Part shown: positions 40,395-49,482 of the stretch, in pieces
Layout of the letters: every line of letters begins with the position of its first letter
Numbering within the stretch: position 1 is the stretch's first letter
Source of the DNA: Aphanomyces cochlioides
Lineage: Eukaryota > Oomycota > Saprolegniomycetes > Saprolegniales > Verrucalvaceae
NCBI GenBank assembly: GCA_019828595.1
Contig: JAHQRK010000054.1
Coordinates: forward strand, 1-64,000
Direction of reading: 5' to 3'
Length of the DNA stretch: 64,000 nucleotides
Notes under the pieces: model-generated
Database searches by the model: none
What the model saw: the letters and a program-made list of their open reading frames with translations, nothing else
Told to the model about the DNA's origin: nothing
Made by a program: the position numbers and the translations under genes

Positions 40395-41551
40395 TTGGTT
40401 GAAAGTCACATTTCTCGTCGACAAATGTGGTCTGCGCTGGTGGCCCTCGCTGCACGCTCTGCAAAGCATCGGCGACTGCACCTTCTTGCATGCGCCATCC
40501 GACTCCGAATGATGCTTCGTGAACGACGAGGATTGTATGGAATTGCTCTTATTACGGATCAAGAACAAGCTCCTTGGTATGTCCTCTTTTCTTCACGCCA
40601 CACTCCTTCTTTCCTGTCAACGATATCATTGACACCAAATGCATTTGACGAGCTGCACGAACAATTCGTCAAACATTATATGGTTCTATCAGGACCTGGT
40701 CGTCCAGGTCGGCCACCCCGAATCCCCCTTACACATGCTGTCTTGGCAATGCTGCTGCATTTCTACACTGCGGCTGTCGAGCCTAAGACACTCCAAGAGT
40801 TGTTTGGAGTAGCACCAGCAACATTCTCTCGCGTTCTTCGACGTGCCGAAATGGCATTGTCTCGTGCTCTTCAAGATTTGAGTATGGCAAAGATTTCCTG
40901 GCCAAGTCATTCAATGCAACGGGCGTGGGCTGTGAGAACGAATTACAAAGAACCGTAGGTTCATGGAGTATTTGCCTTCCTCGATGGTAAGAACTTGCGG
41001 GTAAAAACACCAAGCCAAGCAGATCTACAGAATGCTCACTATAATGGTAGGTTCATTTCTATTCTTCAGATCTAAAGTGAAATAGGATGGCTCCATTCAG
41101 TATTTGTGACTGGTGTGTTGTGTTTTGGCTTGGATGGCACAATCATTTGGGGGCGCCATAACTGCCCAGGGTCATGGAATGTGGACTCCAAGAGCTCATC
41201 GCTTTTCCTGGAGTTTTGGCGAGTGGAATGAAAATTGTAGCGGATTCTGCTTTTCCCGTCAAAGGTCGCTGTGAAGGCCGAATTATAACTCCGCTGAAGG
41301 AAGGTGATCTGGAGAAATTTCCCCCGCAATGTCGCCTGGCACTACAAGCATTAAACGATGCTATCGTTTCATTAAGACAAGCTGCAGAATGGGGAATGGG
41401 CGCAGTTGGTAAAGTCTACAGGCAACTGATGTTACCATTACCATTTGACCCTGATCTAAGAGCCGTTCGACTCAACAACATATTTCGGCTTTACAACTTT
41501 CGTGTACGACACACGGGCATTAGTGAGATAAAGAATGTGTTTGGAGTGTAA
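40395..41551 (+). pseudogene. Harbinger-type DDE transposase, broken
   Basis: Transposase of the DDE_Tnp_4 type, which cuts the element out and reinserts it. Order: N-terminal region (RPPRIPLTHAVLAML, TFSRVLRRAEMAL), first catalytic Asp in AFLDGKN (~40,975), GWLHSVFVTGVLCF, WGRHNCPGSWN where the second Asp is expected, ADSAFP, and RQAAEWGMGA with the Glu (~41,380), ending in a family-typical VRLNNIFRLYNFR. A 39 bp GT-AG intron (41,047-41,085) splits YNG/W. Two defects: an in-frame TAG at 40,956-40,958 (KEP-stop-VHG) and a one-base shift near 41,174, right at the second-Asp motif. It looks recently inactivated because the rest is well kept. Confidence 0.8.
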
Positions 41552-41606
41552 TCGACGTATATTCAGTTTGGTTGTCTTATTGCCGTTAAGCAGATGCAAA
41601 TCGGCT

Positions 41607-42460
41607 CTACTTCATGCCAAACAGTTTTCCAAACAAAGCCATTTGCATTTCGTCGCGGCGGCGCTCACGTTCGGAACGCTCTTCGTCCGCTTTGAGTTGT
41701 CTTTCCAGAAGTTCCCGTTGCCATTGGAATTCGCGCATCAATCGACGTTCTTCTCTTGCCTCTTCTTGCTCTATACGTCGCTCCTCACGAGCAGCAGCTC
41801 TTTCGTCCATCAGCATGATTAACGACATGAATTCTGACGACTCATTTTTCGTTTGCATGGCTCCATCTATGAATTTGTCTAAAGCGCGTCGCTTTTTGGC
41901 AGTGTACGACATTGTGCTGGATGAAGAAGTTGTGTCTGACAACAACGAACCATTACTATTGCGCAATTCTTTGCTCAATTCGATGAGTTCGTTTCGTGCA
42001 ACACCCGTGCGGTTCAATTGCTCTTCGCGTTGATGAGTGGGCAAGCTCGTTCTCTCTTCATCGTCCTCTAATTGAATGATTGAGTGGTCTAAAGGAGCAA
42101 CTATATACCTTCAGCGATTGAGTTGTCATCAATGCTGTGATTTCCAACGTCAACGTCGGGATCATCAGATAGAGGGAGAACAGCCGCATGATTGTCAAGT
42201 TGGCGGCATATGCGCTTGGCTCTTGCGACCTCTGGTGGGCAATCGGGGTCTCCCGTTGGCTTGGGATGGTTCTTCAGCGTCACAAACATTCGCTTCAGCG
42301 CGTCTGCATCACGGGGAACAAAGTGAGAGGCGTTGAATGCTCTTTCAACCCGAAGCCAGCCGTTTTTGCCAAGAGGCTTGATGTCTTCAACTTGATCCAA
42401 CATGAATGAGATAGAACCCATGCACCACCCCTTCCCTCTTCCGCTCTTCTTACTCATCAT
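41607..42460 (-). CDS. Harbinger-associated Myb/SANT-like protein, two exons
   Basis: Exon 1 is 42,460-42,109 and exon 2 is 42,067-41,607, joined across a 41 bp GT-AG intron (42,108-42,068); the sum is 813 nt, or 270 codons plus stop. The N-terminal half has the Myb-like trihelix pattern used by Harbinger second proteins (GWLRVERAFN, then RDADALKRMFVTLKN and PTGDPDCPPEVARAKRI). The C-terminal half is charged and predicted coiled coil (ERRIEQEEAREERRLMREF). In this superfamily the Myb-like protein takes the transposase into the nucleus and to the element ends. Start chosen at the first of two adjacent Met codons (MMSKKSGRGKG). No defect is visible, unlike the neighbouring transposase, so it could act in trans if expressed. 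Confidence 0.78.
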
Positions 42461-42611
42461 GGTGTCCAACAAATGCTCACAAAGCTGACGCAAATATAGA
42501 AATGCGAAGACCAAAAAACGGTCTTCGCAAAATGCATTTTTAATAAAAACAGGAAAAAGAAATTGCGAGCCCTCGCAAAAAGAAAAGAATGGGTTTTGGA
42601 AGCCTTCCATT

Positions 42612-43243
42612 GCAAAGCACCTTGACATCATTACTAGCAAAAACAATGAGTCAATATTACGACAAAGGAAGGAAAGATCGAAAACTTGCCGTGGTGATCT
42701 GGTCTTGATTTCAACGCAAGATATGACACCTGAAAATATTGGGATGATCAAAAGAAAACTTGGGCAAAAATGGATTAGTCCATACAAAGTATTGGAAGTC
42801 TTTGAAGACGTTAGATCATATCGCTTAGACTTACCTTAGAAGTCGAAGCTTCATCCTTTGTTTCATAAAATGACATTGAAGCCGTGCAAATCGAGTGAAT
42901 CGGGAGAAAGGAAATGATCTCTTCAGTTCGGCTTAAAGATGGCTCGGAGGGCCACTTAATTACAAACATAACAGGACACAAGAAACGTGGGAAGAAGTCG
43001 ATTTACCGAAGTCTTTGGCTGGATGGAACGTCCACAAGAGAGCCCGAAGAAAATGTTGCATCCGTTCCTGGATTGATCAAACAGTTCTGGGCCACTAGAC
43101 ACCAAAGCAAATTAAGTCCTCTTCAGGTGAAGTTGTGTTGTGATCTCGAATCAAATGCACGAAAGATGCTCATCACGAAGGGACACCAGAGCAGGATACG
43201 GTTGTATATGAACATGTATACCATAGATATTTGGAAAGATTAG
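42612..43243 (+). pseudogene. Ty3/gypsy integrase C-terminus and chromodomain
   Basis: Gypsy sequence resumes just after the Harbinger target duplication: MSQYYDKGRKDRK, then DLVLISTQDMTP, KLGQKWISPYKVLEV and LHPLFH match the integrase C-terminal (GPY/F-like) region. From 42,929 a chromodomain follows (ITGHKKRGKKSIYRSLWL, REPEENV, LIKQFW). Chromodomains direct chromovirus integration to histone-marked chromatin. A TAG (42,838-42,840) and frame changes separate the two parts. Coding similarity fades after about 43,120, and no LTR was recognised beyond. Confidence 0.78.
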
Positions 43244-43328
43244 AAGACCGTTGAACATATATGAAGACACACAAACAGAACGGGGCCTTATTTTTTCGGA
43301 AAAAGGACATTTTGGCATGCCCAGAAGA

Positions 43329-43385
43329 GAAATTAGAGAGGCTGCCAAAATTGACTTTTCTTGTAAGAACTTTACAAGAAAAAAT
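43329..43385. repeat. Short dispersed repeat, copy 1
   Basis: About 57 bp containing ttgacttttcttgtaa followed by tttacaagaa, so it can fold into a 9-10 bp stem. A diverged copy in the same orientation lies at 43,925-43,996. The two bracket a helicase-associated-domain gene fragment. Confidence 0.5.
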
Positions 43386-43394
43386 GTCGCAAAT

Positions 43395-43815
43395 GGTGGA
43401 TCAAAAATGCCTGTAAGACGGGGTCTTACAATGGCTCCCAGTTTCATATTCTTGACATCAGATGGCCAATCAGGATCATCCTGAGGGACTACAAACTTTT
43501 GTGGAACAAAGAGATTGTCATACTTCTTCTTGTATGTACTCAAGGCAGGCAATATTCGATTTTGACGTAGTTCCCTTACATCCCCCACAAAATCAAGAGC
43601 TTCCAGCTGTTGTCTCTGATACTTCGACAATTTGGTGCTGCTAGTGCGAATGCTGTGAATTCTTTCACCCAATTTCATGGCCCACAAATATACCGATCAC
43701 CGACGATCTTCGTTAGGCACTTCAAACACTTGTGGCACTACTAAATGTCGATAGATTTTCTTGAATGTTCGTAGTGGTTGCGAGAGTTATGAACTTCGAT
43801 TACTGTCACATCCTA
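43395..43815 (-). pseudogene. Helicase-associated (HA) domain protein fragment
   Basis: On the minus strand, two consecutive modules of the HA repeat (PF03457-like) are readable. The first runs FKKIYRHLVVPQVFEVP, then LWAMKLGERIHSIR and QLEALDF; the second has YKKKYDNLFVPQKFVVPQ, DDPDWP and NMKLGAI. Such modules occur in many copies in stramenopile proteins; their role is unclear and nucleic-acid binding is assumed. An in-frame TGA sits where Trp is expected (between NEDRR and SVYLW), and similarity stops near 43,430 beside a 7 bp-stem hairpin (43,412-43,428). No start or end of a full gene is present, so this is a fragment. Confidence 0.6.
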
Positions 43816-43924
43816 TATTTCATCATGATATTTGTTTTCAAGATAAATAAGTTTGATTCGCCAAAATTAAAATAAGTTCTCAAACCAATATCTCGAGAAT
43901 GGAGCACAAATTTAGATTCCGCAG

Positions 43925-43996
43925 GAAATAGAGAGGTTGCGAAAATTGACTTTTCTTGTAATTTCCTCCAATTTCTTTACAAGAATTTTTCTTGTT
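43925..43996. repeat. Short dispersed repeat, copy 2
   Basis: Diverged direct copy of 43,329-43,385 (shared ttgacttttcttgtaa and tttacaagaa), here with a longer loop between the stem halves. Confidence 0.45.
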
Positions 43997-46900
43997 GCAA
44001 GCGTTTGCGAAAAGTAGAAATTTCTTCAAGCTGTAGTCACTCCTGATCCTCACAATCAGAGAGTGTACTACGAACGTTGTTGAGTGACTCCAGTGAAAAT
44101 ATGTGTGTATATTTGGTTTTCCACTTCACACTGTGGCAAGTTGAGAAGCACACCTTGATGAATCATGCCAGTGCTGTGTGTCAGTCAGGAAAGGACTGTC
44201 TGGTACTTTTTTCCTATTGGTCGATGCAGTTTCCTGGATGCTGATTGGCTGATTCTTCAAGAAAATATTTTTGCTTGTAGTTCTCATAAATGATTTTCGT
44301 TCCAGGAAGGCCTCACTATCGAACAAGATGAGGACTGATTGGAGAAATCGGAGTTTGAGTGGAGTGGTAGAGCAAGAAAAGAATGACCAAGGTGATATCC
44401 ATGTAGTTGATCCCATTGTATATTTTTGTCGTACAATTCTTGTCATTTATTGCCGAGACGTTCCATCGAGCACAAGCGTGCGTAGATGACGATGGAAGTA
44501 GGACTACTAGAGCTTTATATGATCATCGATGCTATCGTCAATCTGTGCTGAACATTCTCGGGATTGCTATCAGCCTTCGCTTCGTACGGTGAGTCGTAGT
44601 GTCACAGTTACTATAGCTCTCTGCATGAATAGTTTCGGCAAGGCTTTCTGCGTCTCCATCAGGCATTGGAAAATTGATACATCAGACGCTTCATCAGAAA
44701 CAATTGTCGCCGCTCAGCACAGCTGCCAGCATGTTGGATTTCGTCGTCACTGTGAGTCGATCACTCTGTCGAATGCTTTTGCAAATTCAAGACGGAAAGT
44801 TGTAAATCTCCATTGGGTGAAGATTCAACATGTTCTGAACGATAGCAGGATAGCTATTCATGCGAGCATTGGTCTTTGCGGTCTTGAAATGGAAGCCAGC
44901 CTAGTTTCCTGCCTGGAGCTGTGGACTCCTGACGGCGAAGCGCGTTTGGAATCGGAGCGATCTCATTAGCAACCAAGAAGATAACATGACGGTCGAAGTC
45001 TGCTGCATTCAAGCAGCTTTGCGAAAGATTCAACCAACTTTCCATGGCAGTAAAGCCTATCTATTGTCGATCGAATTTCCTCGGGTTACTTGAAAAGTCT
45101 CGAAGTTGTGTAAAAGGGAAGCCCATAGTGAGTTGCGAATGAAAACTCCACTTTCAATCTTTCGATTGACTCCAAGGACAGACATGCTTGAGAATGAAGA
45201 AACGGTTCACCGGGGGACATTTGAGTCTGTCGATGACATTACGCCAAGATAAACATTCCCAAATGGGTGACTCGATTCAGCCAAGAAGAAATTGCTCTGA
45301 AAGTTTGATTGAGCAAAACCATCACGTCGTCACTGGCCAAACGAACGTCCGCAACAAACCCAAGCAAACTCTACGCATTGTGTGTAGTTGATGTCGGAAT
45401 AATTGCAGCTTGGACGGAAGAGGTTCACAGCTGATAGATGCAAACGATAATATATTGTGGAGGACAAGAAATACAAGCTATTGCAGCAGCAAGCCCGTCA
45501 TGATGAAACGTGGAAGCACGTTGAAAACGCGAGGAAAGAAGCAATGATGACGAGAGTTCAAACGATTTTGAAATGCTTCCTCTACTTGAAGCAGTGAATA
45601 TGCATTGAACGGACTGAAGCCGATTCAAGCTCCCTCGACACAAGATATCCCACTCGGTCGTCGTCATGACAAGGAAGTGTTTTCTTTGAGGCATTCGCCA
45701 GCAGCTAGTTTCCTCTCTACGCCAGTATTCATTCTGATGTCTTGTGGAATTGTGGTGCAGAGATGCTCTTGATAATCTCCATCAGTCGAGCAAGACAGAG
45801 AATCTCGCGTGGTAGAGCGCATGACACTATACGCAAACTGAGACTTCGGTCGTTGGGAAACAACAGCAGACTTTCCACCAAGAACACACTACACAGTGGA
45901 AACTCGATGACAGCAAGATTTAATTTACTCAGGCCAAACCTCTAAATGAAGTCTAATCGCGTGATGAAAATGTTGTTGTAAAGATTCAAGGAAAGCAACA
46001 ATACACTAGGTTGCGGAAATTAGATTGTAGATTGAGACCACCGTCGGCATCGTTCTATGATCAACTCATTCAACGATGAGGTCAAAAAAAGTGACGGGCA
46101 TCAATGAAGAGCTTTCACACACGCATTGCTAGCTTGTCGCCGCATTGGAAGGTCGTCGAATACACACGAGAGTCGTCAGAGGATCAGAGAACTTAGAATC
46201 ATCAAAATGTTCAACATTGTCAGATGATGTCGGCATTTCCAATGAAAGTATAGATCTATCATTTTCTCTGACGACAAACCAGGGGACCACACATCGCTGT
46301 CGAACACGACAGTGTCTCCGAATCAACACGCAGTATCTCCCTTGCGCATCGAAGCTTTTGTGGTTGGAAGGGAAAGAATATTGTGAATGAATGCCGAGTG
46401 TCAAAGTGATCCCCCCAGTTTCATCACGAAGAGGGGGACACCACTATCCATCACTCACTGGTTTATGCTTGTACATGGCATCAATCAATTGAAATTTACG
46501 AGCATATTCCCTTGAATGCCAATCTGAAGCTCGCCAAACACTTTCAACACGAATACATTAGAACTTTTCTTATGTTAATGAAGCAATGTCATGAGGAAGC
46601 TTATTTTAGCAAGTACACTCGACAAAACTTCTCCGTTAGTGGCAATTCTTGTACATAAATATATGGCATATTGCTAGAATCCATTATGCTCCTGACTGTA
46701 CTTCCATGGGGCGTGGACATAACACGAAGGTCTTTGAAGCCGACGTTCGCGGCCCATCACAATTAGCCAAGCTTGCGAGACATGAAAACACAAAAGCCAT
46801 TTGTTTTTCGGTGGACTGCATCCAAGTCAATCAAACTTTCTCAACGAACTTTCCATTGATCTTCAGGCGTCGTAAAGTCACAAGCAATCATTTCATATTG

Positions 46901-47081
46901 CAATCATGCTAACCATTCCCTCAATGCCGCAGTGAGAACATAAAATATATCGTGGACCTCCAAAACTCATCAAGCAAGCGTTTCTTTGAGATGATGGTAG
47001 CTGGCTGGGCTATGCAAGTAATAGCTACTAAAGGTATTTCGTAACCCTACCCCACAAAATCTACAACGACAAGCAGCAAGA
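43997..47081. other. No recognisable gene
   Basis: Short open frames occur on both strands, but none has recognisable motifs, and stops are frequent in all frames. A plus-strand stretch near 46,430-46,660 (containing HHSLVYACTWHQSIEIYEHI) looks coding in composition and may be a relic of a host gene. I see no tRNA, rRNA or transposon ends here. Confidence 0.5.
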
Positions 47082-47231
47082 ATTATCCATCATGGTAATC
47101 AGATCATTTCACACGATCAAAAAGCATCTCCATAAGACATATGAACGCAATGCGGATCAGCAAGTACTTCTCAAGGGACAAAGTGCAACAAAAACCCAAA
47201 ATACACACGCCAAACGATCCAAAGTCAAAAT
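47082..47231 (-). repeat. Left arm of inverted repeat flanking the Polinton
   Basis: About 150 bp that, as reverse complement, matches 61,877-62,012 closely apart from a ~14 bp insertion and scattered mismatches (shared blocks include ggtaatcagatcatttcaca, agcaagtacttc and acacacgccaaacgatc). The right copy is the 3' flank of a PD-(D/E)XK-like gene, so this arm is a detached copy of that flank in opposite orientation. Its similarity stops exactly where Polinton-type AT-rich sequence starts. Confidence 0.85.
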
Positions 47232-47330
47232 ACTCATCCCTCAGAGTATTTTGCATATCTCAATTTAGTTATTAATTTAGTCTTGAATTATAATCTTATA
47301 GTATAACAAGATTGGAAAATCAATAGCAAA

Positions 47331-47458
47331 TGGCTCCACCAAAAAATCACCAGAAGACAAAAAGCCAAGAGTTAAGGTAAATCATGACTACTATTACAAA
47401 AATCAAAGACATATCTTGGATAAAATCAATGCCCGGAATCGTTACAAAAAAGAAATCA
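47331..47458 (+). pseudogene. Polinton small basic protein, 5' fragment
   Basis: Starts MAPPK at 47,331; after one frame change in an A6 run (near 47,341) it continues KKSPEDKKPRVKVNHDYYY and HILDKINARNRYKKEIN, then stops making sense at about 47,458, where a reversed integrase piece is joined. Short lysine/arginine-rich proteins of this look occur in Polintons and virophage-like elements; the function is unknown. The 3' part was not found elsewhere in the window. An extra A would restore a single frame. Confidence 0.45.
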
Positions 47459-47460
47459 AC

Positions 47461-47547
47461 CTATGTTTTATATATAGCTATAAATTCGTTTAACGCTTTT
47501 TTCACTACTGGTGCAGTTTTGTTTTTTAACAGTTTAGCATACCCAAT
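47461..47547 (-). pseudogene. Polinton integrase, middle piece (displaced)
   Basis: About 28 codons (IGYAKLLKNKTAPVVKKALN...) that match the strand-and-helix region between the first and second catalytic Asp of Polinton integrases. The piece is fused in frame to the C-terminus of the neighbouring hypothetical protein, and its other end abuts a plus-strand gene fragment. The N-terminal part lies at 51,969-52,206 (plus) and the C-terminal part at 48,721-49,478 (minus). This looks like a templated insertion or the product of several inversions. Confidence 0.65.
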
Positions 47548-48682
47548 TGTTTCCTTGAATGAATTAAGTAATTTACAAACTTTCAGCGTATCGTAAAAGA
47601 TTATTTTATCAGCATTATCTAGCTGGTTGTAAAGACTATGGTCAATAACTCCATCAAAAATCAGGATTTTGATGATTTGAATTAATTTTTCAGACATTTT
47701 CAATCTTTTGAAACAAGAATTTCCAGATGGATGTCTTAAACTTAGATATCCTTGACCAAGAGCTTTAAGATTAACATATTTAGAACCAAGAGGCCGATAT
47801 AAATATTCTCTTTCAAAATTATAATTCCAGCTCCAACTAAGCCTCTTCCAATTAGCTTTTTGCGTGTAATTAACTTAAATCCTTGTCCTTCCATTTTAAA
47901 TCTGACCCCTCACGGCCAGAATGGTCTGATTCGTCTTTAACTGACATTTGAGTCATATCTCGTCGGAGAGCATTCAATCGTCTATTTTCATCAATAATTT
48001 TGTCAATTTTTTCTTTTGTAGCAATCCAATTGTAATCAGTTACACGCTTATTCTTATTTTCATGACCACTCCGTATAGTAAATAGTCTAGCTGATCGTCC
48101 CAAATATACACTCGGATCTTCAGCGCCAGATAGTAATATCGGAGAAATTTTTCTTGTTTTGAAGAAGTTCCAATTTTCCCGATAAAGATCAATAATTTCT
48201 TGTCTGGGAGATTTCTTGTTATCTTGGAGATAGAGTGGTTTTGATTCTTCTTCATCTTCATCAGACAAAATTCCGAAACGATTTCTTGTTTTGACAGGCG
48301 CCATGTTTTCAAGTTTAATTTGATCCTTTGTTTTAATACCAGGTTCGTATCTTGGTTTGCTTTCATATTGAGTTCCTGCATCAATCCCCATTGGTTCAGT
48401 TTGAGCAGATCTGGCTTTCACCTTTGGGCGAGGAATTCTTTTTGTTTGAGTTTCAATAGTTCTGCCTTCCAGTGACTCGGTTTGAGTTTCAATATTTCTG
48501 CCTTCATTTGAAGTCATCTGAGGTTTCGGTAAAATCATATTTGATGCAATATCGCTACTCCAAATAGCATTTTCATATGCCTTTTGTTTAATGGCATCAA
48601 TCTTTTGATCAAACTTGATTTGATCATAGTATTTTTGTAACTTTTGTTTCTTATCAGCGAGATCCTTATAGCTTGGATACAT
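47548..48682 (-). pseudogene. Conserved Polinton hypothetical protein, broken
   Basis: Start at MYPSYKDLADKKQKLQKYY (48,682). The N-terminal 270 codons are charged, with a repeated motif (RNIETQTESLEGRTIETQTK) and no recognised domain. After a one-base shift near 47,873 and another near 47,825, the conserved C-terminal part follows (PLGSKYVNLKALGQGYLSLR, then MSEKLIQIIKILIFDG and NADKIIFYDTLKVCK). I associate this C-terminal pattern with a Polinton/Maverick protein of unknown role found beside the integrase and capsid genes. The gene lies 38 bp downstream of the integrase C-terminal piece, same strand. Its own 3' end is replaced by the displaced integrase fragment. Confidence 0.55.
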
Positions 48683-48720
48683 TTTACTACGAATTAATTA
48701 GTGTATATATATTTCATAGT

Positions 48721-49478
48721 TTATTGTAAATCCTTGAAATAATTATTCTCTAATTGACTCATTTGACTCTTATTAAATATTCTTAAATTGTTTTGTGTTT
48801 CCCATGTTTCATCACCTTCAGCCCGCCTTACAAGATACTTATATTTTCCATTCTTGAGCTTTTTGTGATCCAAGATCTTTTCTGCTTCATATATGTTGCC
48901 TTCGGCAACTGGCAATCTACGATTGCTTCTATCATTTGCTTTCCCATTGACATCTGTAGTTTGTGCTTGTACTATTTTAACATCATTAACTGGTTTATAA
49001 ACAACATGATTGTTCTTTGAACGTAAATGCATCTGTAGACCATCTAACCCTACAAATTCGTATACTGATTTGGAATATTTTGCACCTTCTTTTTCAAATG
49101 GAGTCTTTGGTTTCAATTTGTAACGCACTGTTGAACCAATGGGTATGTTATTCAAAACATGCTTAGCTATATTTTGGTTATATTCATTTTCAGAAAACAC
49201 AACTTTCCCATTCATTTCGTTTGGTGTCTTATGAAGAGATGAGTGTTCTGTGTCATTATAGTTGGCAATTGCATCGTTGAGATGCTTTTGAGTTAGAACA
49301 TTGAATATACCATTGTCATGCATTTTAGTTAATCTTCCTTTCAACGTTCTAATAAAGCGATCTATCTTTCCTAAGATAGTATGATCGCCAGATTCACCTG
49401 CGTAGTGACTTATACGCTCTTTTGTTATCAATTCTTGAACCTGTTTGAAGTAATTTATATTTACATATAGATCTGAAA
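48721..49478 (-). pseudogene. Polinton integrase, C-terminal piece with chromodomain
   Basis: Retroviral-type (RVE) integrase, which would join element ends to host DNA. This piece starts inside the core (FSDLYVNINYFKQVQ, Asp in SD likely the second catalytic residue), continues AGESGDHTILGKIDRFIRTL, where Asp sits at the usual Glu position, then the SH3-like region and a C-terminal chromodomain (IYEAEKILDHKKLKNGKYKY, ETWETQNNL). A double-hairpin repeat is inserted in frame just before the chromodomain. The first ATG is at 49,431, but homology extends to about 49,478, directly against the PolB start on the other strand. The first catalytic Asp lies 2.7 kb away. Confidence 0.8.
48891..48934. 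repeat. Double-hairpin repeat, copy 1 (inside integrase)
   Basis: 44 bp, identical to 54,900-54,943 except one base. It contains two adjacent perfect hairpins: GTTGCC-ttc-GGCAAC and GCAATC-tac-GATTGC, two bases apart. The only mismatch between copies (a/c) lies in the second loop. Here it is translated in frame within the integrase (RSNRRLPVAEGNI), between the catalytic and chromodomain parts. Confidence 0.85.
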
Positions 49479-49482
49479 AATA

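Larger units (their letters stand above)
40254..42608 (+). mobile_element. Harbinger-type (PIF/Harbinger) DNA transposon
   Basis: A 2,355 bp element with near-perfect inverted ends. The left begins GGAAGGCTTCCAAAACCC; the right end read inward is the same for about 25 bp, continuing with a shared T-rich tract. It is flanked by the 3 bp duplication ATT (40,251-40,253 and 42,609-42,611), inside the gypsy integrase. It has the two convergent genes expected of this superfamily: a plus-strand DDE transposase and a minus-strand Myb/SANT-like gene. The right subterminal region has a 10 bp-stem hairpin (42,503-42,512 / 42,520-42,529) and a 5 bp one (42,565-42,576). Confidence 0.88.
37995..43243 (+). 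mobile_element. Degenerate Ty3/gypsy chromovirus with nested insertions
   Basis: Plus-strand fragments occur in the order expected of a chromovirus pol: RT thumb and RNase H (38,103-38,800), integrase HHCC finger (38,829-39,088 and about 39,620-39,690), integrase core (to 40,250), integrase C-terminal region and chromodomain (42,612-43,243). Everything upstream of the RT thumb (gag, protease, RT palm, 5' LTR) is missing; the element is cut close to the array end. I found no LTR. Frameshifts and stops of all three types show it is dead. Two DNA transposons split it, so it predates both. Confidence 0.85.

Noticed and set aside
38600..43700. Altered genetic code (TAG or TGA as sense) to explain in-frame stops
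   Set aside because: Stops of all three kinds interrupt the relics, while intact genes end normally on ordinary stops. Decay is simpler.
43997..47081. Several 60-100 codon frames on both strands
   Set aside because: No recognisable motifs, no conserved neighbours, frequent stops in all frames; most likely chance.
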